NCBI RefSeq assembly: GCF_002808045.1
Contig: NZ_CP025000.1
Location: 1,674,001 to 1,738,000, forward strand
Reading direction: 5' to 3'
Length of the DNA stretch: 64,000 bases
DNA from: Idiomarina sp. X4
GTDB lineage: Bacteria > Pseudomonadota > Gammaproteobacteria > Enterobacterales > Alteromonadaceae
Shown: positions 47,956 through 56,283 of the stretch, one piece after another
Numbering within the stretch: the stretch's first letter is position 1
How the letters are laid out: each line of letters starts with the position of its first letter
Notes under the pieces: model-generated
What the model was told of the DNA's origin: nothing
Database searches by the model: none
What the model saw: the letters and a program-made list of their open reading frames with translations, nothing else
Translations under genes and position numbers: made by a program

Positions 47956-48617
47956 GATGATCCATCTTGTAAGCGATAACCTAGACCTCTTATAGTTGAG
48001 ATAAGGCTACCATCGATTTTCTTGCGTAAATAGTGGATGTGCACTTCCAACGAATTACTCTCATGATCGCCTTCCCACCCATAGCACGCACTGGCTAATT
48101 GCTCTTTACTCACTATTTTTCCTTTATGCAGCGCTAACTGTTTCAGTAGCAGCCACTCAAGTCGAGTTAAATTAATCGTTTTGTCACGAAAACGGCATTC
48201 CTGTGATGATAGGTTAATAGTCAGCTGCCCACAGGTTATAATATCGTTTAAGTGCTGGTTTGCTTTGCGAACCTGCACTCGAATACGCGCTTCTAATTCG
48301 CGTAATTCAAAAGGCTTAACCACATAGTCGTTGGCGCCTTCGTTTAATGCCAGTACTTTAGTATCAATATCATCCCACGCTGTAAGTACGAGAATCGGGA
48401 TTTCTTGGCCTGCTTTCCTTAACTTTTTAATCAGTGGTACGGCATTTCCATCGGGCAGTCCGAGATCAAATATTGCAAGATCAAATTTATCTGTCCTAAG
48501 GGCGCTCTCAGCTTGAGACAAGTTTGCCGCTAGTTCAACTAAGTATCCCATTCGGCTCAGACCCTTGATTATTCCTTCCGCCAAATGCCTATCATCTTCT
48601 AGTAGTAGCAAACGCAT
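47952..48617 (-). CDS. OmpR-family response regulator (PmrA-like)
   Basis: A 221-residue regulator: the receiver domain (MRLLLLEDDRHLAEGI, phospho-aspartate in DLAIFDLGLPDGNAV, lysine in VVKPFELREL) and winged helix (about 125-220, LEVHIHYLRKKIDG and STIRGLGYRL). The start at 48617 is chosen over an upstream ATG at 48632 because the family begins MRLLLLED. The coding region overlaps the end of eptA by 26 bp, tying regulator and target into one unit. Confidence 0.9.
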   Translation of the reverse strand: MRLLLLEDDRHLAEGIIKGLSRMGYLVELAANLSQAESALRTDKFDLAIFDLGLPDGNAVPLIKKLRKAGQEIPILVLTAWDDIDTKVLALNEGANDYVVKPFELRELEARIRVQVRKANQHLNDIITCGQLTINLSSQECRFRDKTINLTRLEWLLLKQLALHKGKIVSKEQLASACYGWEGDHESNSLEVHIHYLRKKIDGSLISTIRGLGYRLQDGSS

Positions 48618-50181
48618 GTGCGTACCGTCCATCAGGTTTAGTCAAGTCAAGGTGTTCGTTGTAAACAGAGGCTTCAACATTAAAGTAGCCCAGGATCGTG
48701 TGCGAGAAATTATCATGGCTGATAGTAGCGCTCGTTTCGTGTTTACTTACACTGAATATGTCGGACGGCCATACTATCCAGGGTATGTGGCGCTGTTCTT
48801 CTGGAGCTATCCAGTTAGGCAAGCCATGCAGATAGATACCGTTATCACCGAGTGATTCACCATGGTCAGATACATACATCATACTGCTGTCTAGTTCAGT
48901 GTGGCTTTTCAATAACTTTATGACCTGACTTACCAGTTGGTCGGTCACGAGCAAACTGTTGTCATATGCATTAGTGATTTCATCCACAGAACAATTCGAC
49001 AGCTCTTGGCTTTTACATTCGGGTAAAAACCGTTTCATTTCGTTAGGCGACCGTTCGTAATAGGCAGGCCCGTGACTTCCCATTTGATGAAGCACAATAA
49101 TTGAGTCTTGATGCAAATTGCTTAACCAAGATTTGAGTTGTTCGAGCATATCTATATCATAGCATTGCGATTCTTCACATCGGGATTCGCTCATTTTGAC
49201 GGTTTTAATTCGGTTACAGACATCTTTGCAGCCAGAGTTATTTTCTATCCATGTTGCATTAATACCAGCAGTTTCTAAAACATCTAATACATTACTCGAG
49301 TTTCTAGCAACATCCGAGTAATTATCAGCGGTTAAAAAACTGAACATGCACGGCACTGAAATAGCAGTTGCCGTTCCACAAGACGTAGCTTTTTTATAGC
49401 TGAATATTGGCTCTGATGTCATGAGCGCATTCAGTGAAGGCGTTGTCGGTCGAGCATAGTTATTGATTGCAAAATGATCCGCACGCGCTGTCTCACCCAA
49501 AACGATTACCATGACTCTCGGTTTTTCAGACGTACCTACCTGAACGGCATCTTGCCCTAGTCTTATAAATTGAGTTGGGGTTTCTAGTTTTCGTTTCAAA
49601 GCCGAGACGGTTGATGATATGACGTTGAAAGGAGCAACTCTGTACTTCACATCTCGATGGTTGCGAAATAAAGACGCGAAGTCGTCATAACTGGTGTAAG
49701 CGATACCGACCGCTAATATTGAAAAGCAAGTCGCCGCTGCAAGACCTTGTTTTATTTTTGTTGTCGCACTGGAAGTGGGGAGTTTTATATACGCCAGCAA
49801 TAGCGATGGGATAACACCAAGTGTTATGAAGGTTTCAAAAAAACTTCCCGAGAGTTGTTCACGAGCCTCAGCCGTATCGGTCTCAATTGCATTAATTATC
49901 ATATCTGCATCAATGATAATGCCATATTCCGACATGTAAAAAAGTGCAGGAGCAGCAAGAACAAACAACAATATTGCGAATGGCTTAAAAGCATTAACGC
50001 ATCGACTGATGGCGAGCGCAACAGTATAGAAAAAAGCAATGAACACCATCAGTTTGACTTGCGTGAACCCATGAACCCCGTATTCACTCAACGCACTCAC
50101 AAGAGGACCCGAGTATGCTAGAGCAAGCCAAGCCGCAACGAGTATTAATAGAACTGGAAAATTAAGCGTCAGTCGCTGCAT
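48592..50181 (-). CDS. eptA: Phosphoethanolamine-lipid A transferase EptA
   Basis: A 529-residue inner-membrane enzyme with five N-terminal helices (about 10-165) and a periplasmic sulfatase-fold domain. The zinc and catalytic residues are visible: VLGETARADHF, the nucleophile threonine in SCGTATAISVPCMF (about Thr270) and YVSDHGESLG followed by HGLPNW. It moves phosphoethanolamine from phosphatidylethanolamine to lipid A, lowering surface charge and affinity for polymyxin. The ATG at 50181 has AGGTGAG upstream, inside the PAP2 3' end (20-bp overlap). It belongs to the EptA/MCR superfamily; a chromosomal EptA is the fitting call. Confidence 0.93.
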   Translation of the reverse strand: MQRLTLNFPVLLILVAAWLALAYSGPLVSALSEYGVHGFTQVKLMVFIAFFYTVALAISRCVNAFKPFAILLFVLAAPALFYMSEYGIIIDADMIINAIETDTAEAREQLSGSFFETFITLGVIPSLLLAYIKLPTSSATTKIKQGLAAATCFSILAVGIAYTSYDDFASLFRNHRDVKYRVAPFNVISSTVSALKRKLETPTQFIRLGQDAVQVGTSEKPRVMVIVLGETARADHFAINNYARPTTPSLNALMTSEPIFSYKKATSCGTATAISVPCMFSFLTADNYSDVARNSSNVLDVLETAGINATWIENNSGCKDVCNRIKTVKMSESRCEESQCYDIDMLEQLKSWLSNLHQDSIIVLHQMGSHGPAYYERSPNEMKRFLPECKSQELSNCSVDEITNAYDNSLLVTDQLVSQVIKLLKSHTELDSSMMYVSDHGESLGDNGIYLHGLPNWIAPEEQRHIPWIVWPSDIFSVSKHETSATISHDNFSHTILGYFNVEASVYNEHLDLTKPDGRYAHAFATTRR

Positions 50182-50857
50182 ATTGCTCACCTATATGAAA
50201 TATAAATAAAGAAACACTCCAACAGATGAATGCTGTTGTTATGTCATCAATAAAGAAGTGCGCGCCCCGCAGCTGTTGAACAGCTCCAAGTAAAAAGCCG
50301 GAAGAAAGTGCGAGAATTAGCGAAGCTTTCGCAAGAAGAGGCCTGTTTTTACGCCAGAAAAAGTACAGAGCAATCCAGGCAAAGCCAATACTTGAATGTC
50401 CCGAAGGAAAGCACCGACCCGAGCCAAAATGAGTGTCGTTGAACGACCATAAACTGATATATGGTTTGACTCCTCCGTATAACTGCAAATCCCAAGGACA
50501 GTCCATACCAAGCATCGCCTTGAGGTAATTCACTAAACCAAAAGACAACAAAACCGATAAGAGTAACAATACATACCGGCGCCGCTTGCTTTCCCCTTTG
50601 CTTGATAAGAACTGAGCCACGGTTAAGGCTAGGACAAGCACTACAAATGCGAGATTAAGCTTCCGTATACCGTCATGAAGAATCGTTTCAGTGATAAAGT
50701 GGTGCCTTAAAGACCACTGTCCCCCTTCAAGCTGGTATAACGCATTGGCGACTAAAAACTTAAGCTCTAGAAATTCTACGACCAGTAATATAGCGACAAA
50801 AACCGCCAAAACACTTGCCCAACGCCTCCAAACCGTCATGGACTTTAAAGCGGCCAT
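50162..50857 (-). CDS. PAP2 family phosphatase (membrane)
   Basis: A PAP2-superfamily membrane phosphatase of about 231 residues with six hydrophobic segments. The three signature parts are present as KAMLGMDCPWDL (first motif, degenerate), RCFPSGHSSIGFAW and QQLRGAHFFIDDITTA. The start is uncertain: ATG at 50857 is used, 50839 is possible. Between dgkA and eptA it may process undecaprenyl or phosphatidyl phosphates or act on lipid A; mcr-type genes often have a PAP2 neighbour. Confidence 0.85.
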   Translation of the reverse strand: MAALKSMTVWRRWASVLAVFVAILLVVEFLELKFLVANALYQLEGGQWSLRHHFITETILHDGIRKLNLAFVVLVLALTVAQFLSSKGESKRRRYVLLLLSVLLSFGLVNYLKAMLGMDCPWDLQLYGGVKPYISLWSFNDTHFGSGRCFPSGHSSIGFAWIALYFFWRKNRPLLAKASLILALSSGFLLGAVQQLRGAHFFIDDITTAFICWSVSLFIFHIGEQYAATDA

Positions 50858-51207
50858 ACTACAGCTACCCAAACGACGATGAACTGACAGATAGCAATGA
50901 ATACTGCAGCCGAGGCGATGTCCTTTGCTCGACCGCTGAGCTCGTGAAAGTCGGCGCCAATGCGGTCGACAACCGTTTCAATGGCGGAGTTTAGTAGCTC
51001 CGTAATAAGTAAACCAAGCAATGACATGAACATTAGCAACCGCTCTGAAAGCTCAAGCTCTGCTATCACTAAAACTGGCAACAACACCAACAATAAAAGT
51101 ACCTCTTGTCGAAAAGCTGCTTCAAAACACCACGCCGCTCTGAGCCCTTTCATGGAATATTGCGTTGCATCGATGATTCGGGCTATGCCAGTTTTTCCTG
51201 GTTTCAT
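50845..51207 (-). CDS. dgkA: Diacylglycerol kinase DgkA
   Basis: A 120-residue DgkA (E. coli 122) with three membrane helices and the catalytic stretch ELLNSAIETVVDRIGADFHELSGRAKDIASAAVF. It phosphorylates diacylglycerol, the by-product left when EptA takes phosphoethanolamine from phosphatidylethanolamine, so pairing it with eptA recycles the lipid. The start at 51207 (MKPGKTG) has AAGAGG 7 bp upstream. It is first in the operon dgkA-PAP2-eptA-response regulator-kinase, in which every gene overlaps the next. Confidence 0.94.
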   Translation of the reverse strand: MKPGKTGIARIIDATQYSMKGLRAAWCFEAAFRQEVLLLLVLLPVLVIAELELSERLLMFMSLLGLLITELLNSAIETVVDRIGADFHELSGRAKDIASAAVFIAICQFIVVWVAVVWPL

Positions 51208-51316
51208 AGTCACCTCTTGAGAAATAAAAACTGCATAGTAAACAGTCAATATTAAGTTCAGCTTAAGGTTCGTTCTTTAGTATCGCGTTCATTATCAGAG
51301 CTAAGTTGGGCTACTA

Positions 51317-53308
51317 ATGAGCAATACACCTTTATTAAAAGAACTGAAGTCGTCGCTATTCCAATACCGGACGCTTATAGCGGGTTTTTCGCTGGGTCTA
51401 ATTATCCTGAGTGTTAGTCGCTTACTATTATTTATATGGCAGTTTGAACGCGTAACTGAGGCAGGAGAGCTCAGTTACTTGATGTTAATGGGCCTCAGAG
51501 CAGACATCGTTCAGATGGGTTATCTGACGCTACCTTTATTGCTATTCGCGCCATTATTTTTAAATCGCTGGGGTGTGAGGGCTTGGCAAACAGTTCAAAG
51601 CGTTTGGTTGATTATTGCTATCACCTATATCACGTTTATGGAGGTCTCAACGCCCGCCTTTGTTATGCAATACGACTTGCGACCTAACCGTCTGTTTGTT
51701 GAGTATTTAGAGTACCCGAGGGAAGTGTTAAGCACCCTTTGGGGAGGGTTTAAAGTCTGGTTACTTTTGACCGCGGTAGTGTTGGGTATTTGCTTATTCG
51801 GACTCGGTAAGCTTGCTAAGCGACTGAACCAGACAACTTATGGTCATAAACAATACACTGGCAGGGCGCTTATTGTTTGGCCGCTTTTGATGGTAATTGT
51901 TTTTGCCGGTGTGCGGTCAACGTTAGCGCATCGCCCGGCGAACCCAGCATTTTTTGCGGTGACATCGGATGCTTTGGTGAATAGTTTAGTTATCAGTTCG
52001 GCCTATTCGCTTGAATACGCAATTTACAGCATGAGGCACGAGGAAAATGCCTCTCGTATATACGGTGATGCCAGTTTAGAGAAAATTCTTAACATAGTTA
52101 AAAGCCAGCCACACTTAGCAGGCAAGGCATTTCCATCTGACGAATACCCCACAGTGCACTTTAATAAAGCTTCCCGGAGCTTCGACAAACCCAAAAATAT
52201 TGTCGTTATCTTGGAGGAAAGTTTAGGTGCGACTTTTGTTGAAGATCTCGGTGGGATTAATGTCACACCAAACCTAAAGCGACTTAGTAAGGAAGGGTGG
52301 TGGTTTCAGCAGCTTTACGCAACTGGCACTCGGTCAGTTCGTGGTATTGAGGCGGTTATTTCAAGCTTCTTACCCACACCGGGAAGAAGTACCGTGAAAC
52401 TTTCACTGTCTCAGCAAAATTTTTATACCGCTGCTGACCTGTTGTCGCGTGAGGGATACTTCACTGAGTTTATTTATGGTGGTGAAACCCACTTTGACAA
52501 CATGGGAAGTTTTTTCGCAAGTAATGGTTTTCAGTCTATTCTTGGTCAGAGTGACATTGATAACCCCAAGTTTGTCGGTAGCTGGGGAGCGAGCGATGAG
52601 GACCTGTTTAATACCGCTCATAAAAGGTTTGAGATGCTAACTAAAAAGGGAGCTCCCTTCTTTAGCTTGGTGTTTACCTCATCAAACCACGAACCATTTG
52701 AGTTTCCAGACGATGAAGTCGAGCTCTATTCTGCGCCCAAGAACTCGGTAGAAAACGCTGTCAAATATGCTGACTTTGCGCTGGGTAAGTTTATCAACAA
52801 AGCAAAGGCGAGTGATTACTGGGAAAATACGATTTTTTTGATTGTCGCTGATCACGATACGCGCGTCTATGGAAACGAGTTAGTTCCGATCCAAAAGTTT
52901 CGTATTCCAGGACTCATTCTGGGTGGCTCTATTCAACCCAAAGAGATTGATGAAATTACCAGTCAGATTGACTTAATGCCTACGGTTATCTCGCTTGCAG
53001 GCGTTTCAGCTTGGACCCCGGCGATAGGCCAGGACATTTCGAATGATAACGTGCCACCGGCTAATCGTGCCATGATGCAATTTGGTAATAACTACGCGTG
53101 GATGACACCCAAAGGAGTAGCGATTTTAACTCCTGGAGAGGATAAAACCGGTCACTATGACTTCGATGAGAGCGCCTTTGTGGCTGACCAAAACATCAGT
53201 CAGCAGTTGCGTAATGAGGCACTAGCTCATGCATTATTGCCTTCTTGGCTATATCAACACCGAGCATATTTTGTCCCAGAAAGTTTAACTAAGCTTTCTA
53301 ACGAATAG
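51317..53308 (+). CDS. LTA synthase family (sulfatase-fold) protein
   Basis: A 663-residue protein with five N-terminal membrane helices (about 18-210) and a periplasmic sulfatase-like domain (about 280-580). Metal and catalytic residues: VVILEESLGATF, the threonine in LYATGTRSVRGIEAVISSF and FLIVADHDTRVYG. In Gram-positives the family polymerises glycerol phosphate; in Gram-negatives relatives modify periplasmic glucans or lipids. Substrate unknown. It is divergent from the dgkA-eptA operon (109-bp gap), so both arms of the locus code envelope phospho-group transferases. Confidence 0.88.
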   Translation: MSNTPLLKELKSSLFQYRTLIAGFSLGLIILSVSRLLLFIWQFERVTEAGELSYLMLMGLRADIVQMGYLTLPLLLFAPLFLNRWGVRAWQTVQSVWLIIAITYITFMEVSTPAFVMQYDLRPNRLFVEYLEYPREVLSTLWGGFKVWLLLTAVVLGICLFGLGKLAKRLNQTTYGHKQYTGRALIVWPLLMVIVFAGVRSTLAHRPANPAFFAVTSDALVNSLVISSAYSLEYAIYSMRHEENASRIYGDASLEKILNIVKSQPHLAGKAFPSDEYPTVHFNKASRSFDKPKNIVVILEESLGATFVEDLGGINVTPNLKRLSKEGWWFQQLYATGTRSVRGIEAVISSFLPTPGRSTVKLSLSQQNFYTAADLLSREGYFTEFIYGGETHFDNMGSFFASNGFQSILGQSDIDNPKFVGSWGASDEDLFNTAHKRFEMLTKKGAPFFSLVFTSSNHEPFEFPDDEVELYSAPKNSVENAVKYADFALGKFINKAKASDYWENTIFLIVADHDTRVYGNELVPIQKFRIPGLILGGSIQPKEIDEITSQIDLMPTVISLAGVSAWTPAIGQDISNDNVPPANRAMMQFGNNYAWMTPKGVAILTPGEDKTGHYDFDESAFVADQNISQQLRNEALAHALLPSWLYQHRAYFVPESLTKLSNE

Positions 53309-53366
53309 ATCCTAGCTAGAAATTAGTAATTGAGCGAATGCGCGGCTACTACTGGGGCTGTAGTTG

Positions 53367-53390
53367 GTCCGCTTCTCGCTCAGAGCGGAC
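53367..53390. repeat. 24-nt GTCCGCT palindrome, copy at 53.4 kb
   Basis: GTCCGCT (53367-53373) and AGCGGAC (53384-53390) enclose 10 nt. It aligns without gaps over all 24 positions with the copies at 56170 and 58100. Confidence 0.8.
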
Positions 53391-53441
53391 ACTCCTAATA
53401 TTATCTGGCAATTTATTCTTAGTCAGTGCAGTTAAAGTAAA

Positions 53442-53459
53442 GCCAGCAAACACGCTGGC
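53442..53459. terminator. Hairpin between LTA-synthase-like gene and hydrolase
   Basis: GCCAGC and GCTGGC pair around a 6-nt loop between two convergent genes. On the minus strand it is followed by TTTACTTT, so it probably ends the hydrolase transcript. Confidence 0.6.
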
Positions 53460-53465
53460 TTATAC

Positions 53466-54314
53466 TTAGTTACATTCTGAACCCATGACATGTTTTAGAT
53501 GAGTCAAGACAGTATCCATTGTTTCTTTGTTATAACTGTAATGGTCTCCATCCAAATCGATATGCAGCACGGGGTTCTCATAGCTATTATCTGACAACCT
53601 TTGTTCAATTTTATTAGCCATTTCGAATGAAGGCCAAATTTGGTCTTGCCTTGCTGAGACCAGCGTAACCGAGCCTTTGATCTTCTCGACAGGAATTGCA
53701 GCATCGTTGAACTCTTTTGGGGAAGCTTCAGATAAAGCGTCAGTAAAGGCATTTCGGTACTCACCGGTAAAAATTCCGGATAGCATGTCAAAAGATAATA
53801 AAGGGGCCTCAATGTAAGGTAGTGGCTGTCCGTCGATGCTCCAGCTTGAATAGCTCATTGGTGTTTTCACTGCATTCCAGACAACATGACTCGGGTATGC
53901 AGCAACAATGTGATTAACCGTATTAAAATGGCTGCCAAGCAACAAAGATAATTCCGCACCTTTTGAGAAACCGAGAAGTGCAACACACTGACCTTTAATG
54001 CTCGAGTCTTCAGTTATTGCCTTAATACGCGCGTCAATTTCGTTTAAAGACAGCTCAATAGGGCTATCGGGCGTTCCCAACGTATCAAAGTAACCCATTG
54101 ATGCAACAGAGAATCCATAATCGTGATATCTATCCATCAACGGCTTCATATTTGGATTGGCAAAGTAATTACCACCGTCACTTCCTCCTACCAAAATGAC
54201 TAACGGGTGTGCTTCTCCGTCGCTAATGTAATTGGTGTATAAATCAGGTGCTGGTGCGTTTTCGCAGGACGCAAGAGCCCCCACCAGTAAAAATGGTGTT
54301 ATTAATTTTTTCAT
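53466..54314 (-). CDS. Alpha/beta hydrolase lipoprotein (BAAT/acyl-CoA thioester hydrolase type)
   Basis: A 282-residue predicted lipoprotein: the signal peptide ends LVGALASC, with the modified cysteine near residue 17. The catalytic triad of an alpha/beta hydrolase is visible as the nucleophile in LLGFSKGAELSL, an aspartate in VSARQDQIW and a histidine in LDGDHYSYN, in the arrangement of the BAAT C-terminal family. Such enzymes cleave thioesters or transfer acyl groups; a surface location makes a CoA substrate unlikely. It is 29 bp downstream of the LytTR regulator on the same strand. Confidence 0.82.
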   Translation of the reverse strand: MKKLITPFLLVGALASCENAPAPDLYTNYISDGEAHPLVILVGGSDGGNYFANPNMKPLMDRYHDYGFSVASMGYFDTLGTPDSPIELSLNEIDARIKAITEDSSIKGQCVALLGFSKGAELSLLLGSHFNTVNHIVAAYPSHVVWNAVKTPMSYSSWSIDGQPLPYIEAPLLSFDMLSGIFTGEYRNAFTDALSEASPKEFNDAAIPVEKIKGSVTLVSARQDQIWPSFEMANKIEQRLSDNSYENPVLHIDLDGDHYSYNKETMDTVLTHLKHVMGSECN

Positions 54315-54343
54315 TGTTTTTCCTTATTTTTTAGGGTTAAGCA

Positions 54344-55057
54344 CTACATCGTTAAGTGCCTTTTTAGTTGGCGTGCGCCATTTCGGCTGGTTAATACTTC
54401 CAGCTCGGAGTGAATAAATCTTAAGAGCAAGCGCCCATTAAGCCAGCGCTCGGCTTCGCTCAATCGAAGCCGATTAATGATTGCGCCACGATGGACACGG
54501 AGAAAGTGTGCTGGCAGTTGTTGCTCCAGCTCAGTTAATGTCTTGTCTAAAGGGTAAGTCTGCGAACCGCAATGGGCCACTTGCGTCCCGTTGTCGATAA
54601 TAATGGCATCGATATCCTCAATTCCTACGTTTCTCATACGTTGCCCCACCTGACTAATCAATGTTTGTGGCAGCGTTTGGGCTCGTTTTAGTCGCAGCCG
54701 CTCAGCGACTCGTTCAAGTGCGAGCTGAAGTCGTTGTAGGCTAATCGGTTTGAGAACGTAATCAGCGGCGGCACCGTTGAAGGCTTCAACGGCATAACGG
54801 CTGTGTGCCGTTGTGAAGATAACTTCGCTATTGCAGTGTTGCCGGTTTAATTGCGACAGCACATCGATTCCATTCAGTCCTGGCATATTAATGTCGAGTA
54901 AAATGACATCGGGTTGTGACTCTGAAAGATGCTGAAAAAGCTCCTCTCCGGACCTTAGCTCGGCTTCAATACGCCACTCGGGTAATGCACTTATAAGCTG
55001 ATTCAGCTTCAGTCTACTTGCGTATTCATCGTCAACGATAAAAAGAGTATTAATCAT
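54344..55057 (-). CDS. LytTR response regulator
   Basis: A 237-residue regulator with a receiver domain (LFIVDDEYASRLKLNQLI, phospho-aspartate in VILLDINMPGLNG, lysine in YVLKPISLQRL) and a C-terminal LytTR DNA-binding domain (about 140-237, LPAHFLRVHRGAIINRLR). The start at 55057 is chosen as the family start; an upstream frame extends into the kinase gene. It overlaps the kinase gene end by 8 bp. The adjacent lipoprotein hydrolase is a plausible target. Confidence 0.9.
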   Translation of the reverse strand: MINTLFIVDDEYASRLKLNQLISALPEWRIEAELRSGEELFQHLSESQPDVILLDINMPGLNGIDVLSQLNRQHCNSEVIFTTAHSRYAVEAFNGAAADYVLKPISLQRLQLALERVAERLRLKRAQTLPQTLISQVGQRMRNVGIEDIDAIIIDNGTQVAHCGSQTYPLDKTLTELEQQLPAHFLRVHRGAIINRLRLSEAERWLNGRLLLRFIHSELEVLTSRNGARQLKRHLTM

Positions 55058-56057
55058 GATTGGACTCCAAGCTGATGTTGACAACCGCTCCCTTAGACTC
55101 TGGGTCATTCGACAGCTGGATATTGGCATGGCGCATAAGGCCAATCCGTCGGATTGTCGTGCTCAAACCGAGTCCCGAATGCTTTAAGTTTTCAGGTTGA
55201 GTAGCCAGGACTATGTCAGGAAAACCGGGACCATTGTCGCGGATAATAACCTGCAAAGCACTGCCACGAGCTCTACACGCTAACGTTAATTCAATTGGAA
55301 GCCGCGTGGCATGTTTAATTGAGTTTTCCAGTATTGGTTGCAACAAAAATGGGGGAATCTGCACATCTAGAGTTGCTTCATCAATGTCTATATCGATTTT
55401 CAAATCATCACCGAGCCTAGCACGCTCTATATTCAGCCACTTTTGTAGGATCATTAATTCATGTTTGAGGCTGATGGTATCGACATTATTCGTATCTAGG
55501 ATATGTCGCAACACGGATGCTAAATCGTGAGTCAGCAGCTCTGCCTTTTTTGGATTCGACGTAATGAAAGCCGTTAACGTATTAAGGCTGTTAAACAAGA
55601 AATGAGGATGCAAGGAGTGCTTGAGTTGATTCAACTCAGCATGCTGGCGCAGCAAACGTTCGGTTTGTAATGCTTTGTAGGCTCTGTAGGCACGATAAAG
55701 AATATACGTTCCAATAGCCCAGGGAATTGACATGAAAAAGACGTCAAGCCAACCAAATTCAACACCTGGATAAATGCCTGCTAGAGCAAAGCCCCAGATT
55801 CGATAGCCGATATAAAAGCAGCCAAACCATAGAAGCAGCTCATAGAAAATATTGTTGATGCCGAGCCTTTTGATAGCGAATACAGCCGAAGAAATAGGTA
55901 CCCAAAATAGGAAGATAATCGCAACAGCTCCAGCTAACAGAGCGTCATTGGTTCCAACCTGTCCTCGCTGCCACCAGTCGAGAAAGGTAATCGTGGCACT
56001 GATAAAACTTAACCCGAGTAATGCAATAAACAGTTCTTTTTTAGTGATTTCTGGCAT
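55050..56057 (-). CDS. LytS-type membrane sensor histidine kinase
   Basis: A 335-residue kinase of the His_kinase family paired with LytTR regulators. Four hydrophobic segments (about 8-28, 40-60, 70-95 and 100-120) are followed by the H-box LNQLKHSLHPHFLFNSLNTLTAF, the N-box PILENSIKHA and the G-box IRDNGPGFPDIV. It has no extracytoplasmic domain of note and is coupled to the regulator by an 8-bp overlap. Confidence 0.9.
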   Translation of the reverse strand: MPEITKKELFIALLGLSFISATITFLDWWQRGQVGTNDALLAGAVAIIFLFWVPISSAVFAIKRLGINNIFYELLLWFGCFYIGYRIWGFALAGIYPGVEFGWLDVFFMSIPWAIGTYILYRAYRAYKALQTERLLRQHAELNQLKHSLHPHFLFNSLNTLTAFITSNPKKAELLTHDLASVLRHILDTNNVDTISLKHELMILQKWLNIERARLGDDLKIDIDIDEATLDVQIPPFLLQPILENSIKHATRLPIELTLACRARGSALQVIIRDNGPGFPDIVLATQPENLKHSGLGLSTTIRRIGLMRHANIQLSNDPESKGAVVNISLESNHD

Positions 56058-56169
56058 CGGTATGTCCGCTGCTTTTGGTTATGCAGACATTATTAAAGCC
56101 CTGAAGCTGAGTGTCACTGTGTTTCTGACTGAATGGTTAAATTAACGTGTTGAACTGTCGCTAGGGTTC

Positions 56170-56193
56170 GTCCGCTTTGAGCGATTAGTGGAC
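56170..56193. repeat. 24-nt GTCCGCT palindrome, copy at 56.2 kb
   Basis: GTCCGCT (56170-56176) and AGTGGAC (56187-56193), one mismatch in the stem and the same 24-nt length as the other copies. Confidence 0.72.
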
Positions 56194-56244
56194 TTTTCAG
56201 TAGCCTTTTATAAGGCAAATTTGTACGTGAAAATTACAAAGCAA

Positions 56245-56264
56245 AAAGGATCTTCCGATCCTTT
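56245..56264 (-). terminator. Terminator of the DUF262 gene
   Basis: AAAGGATC and GATCCTTT form a perfect 8-bp stem with a TTCC/GGAA loop, followed on the minus strand by a T-run. It lies 20 bp beyond the stop codon. Confidence 0.85.
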
Positions 56265-56283
56265 CTGTTCAGCCAGTGCTACT

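Noticed and set aside
48592..50181. eptA as a mobile MCR colistin-resistance gene
   Set aside because: The catalytic residues are shared by all EptA/MCR enzymes. No insertion sequence flanks it and it is fused into a chromosomal-type operon with its own regulator.
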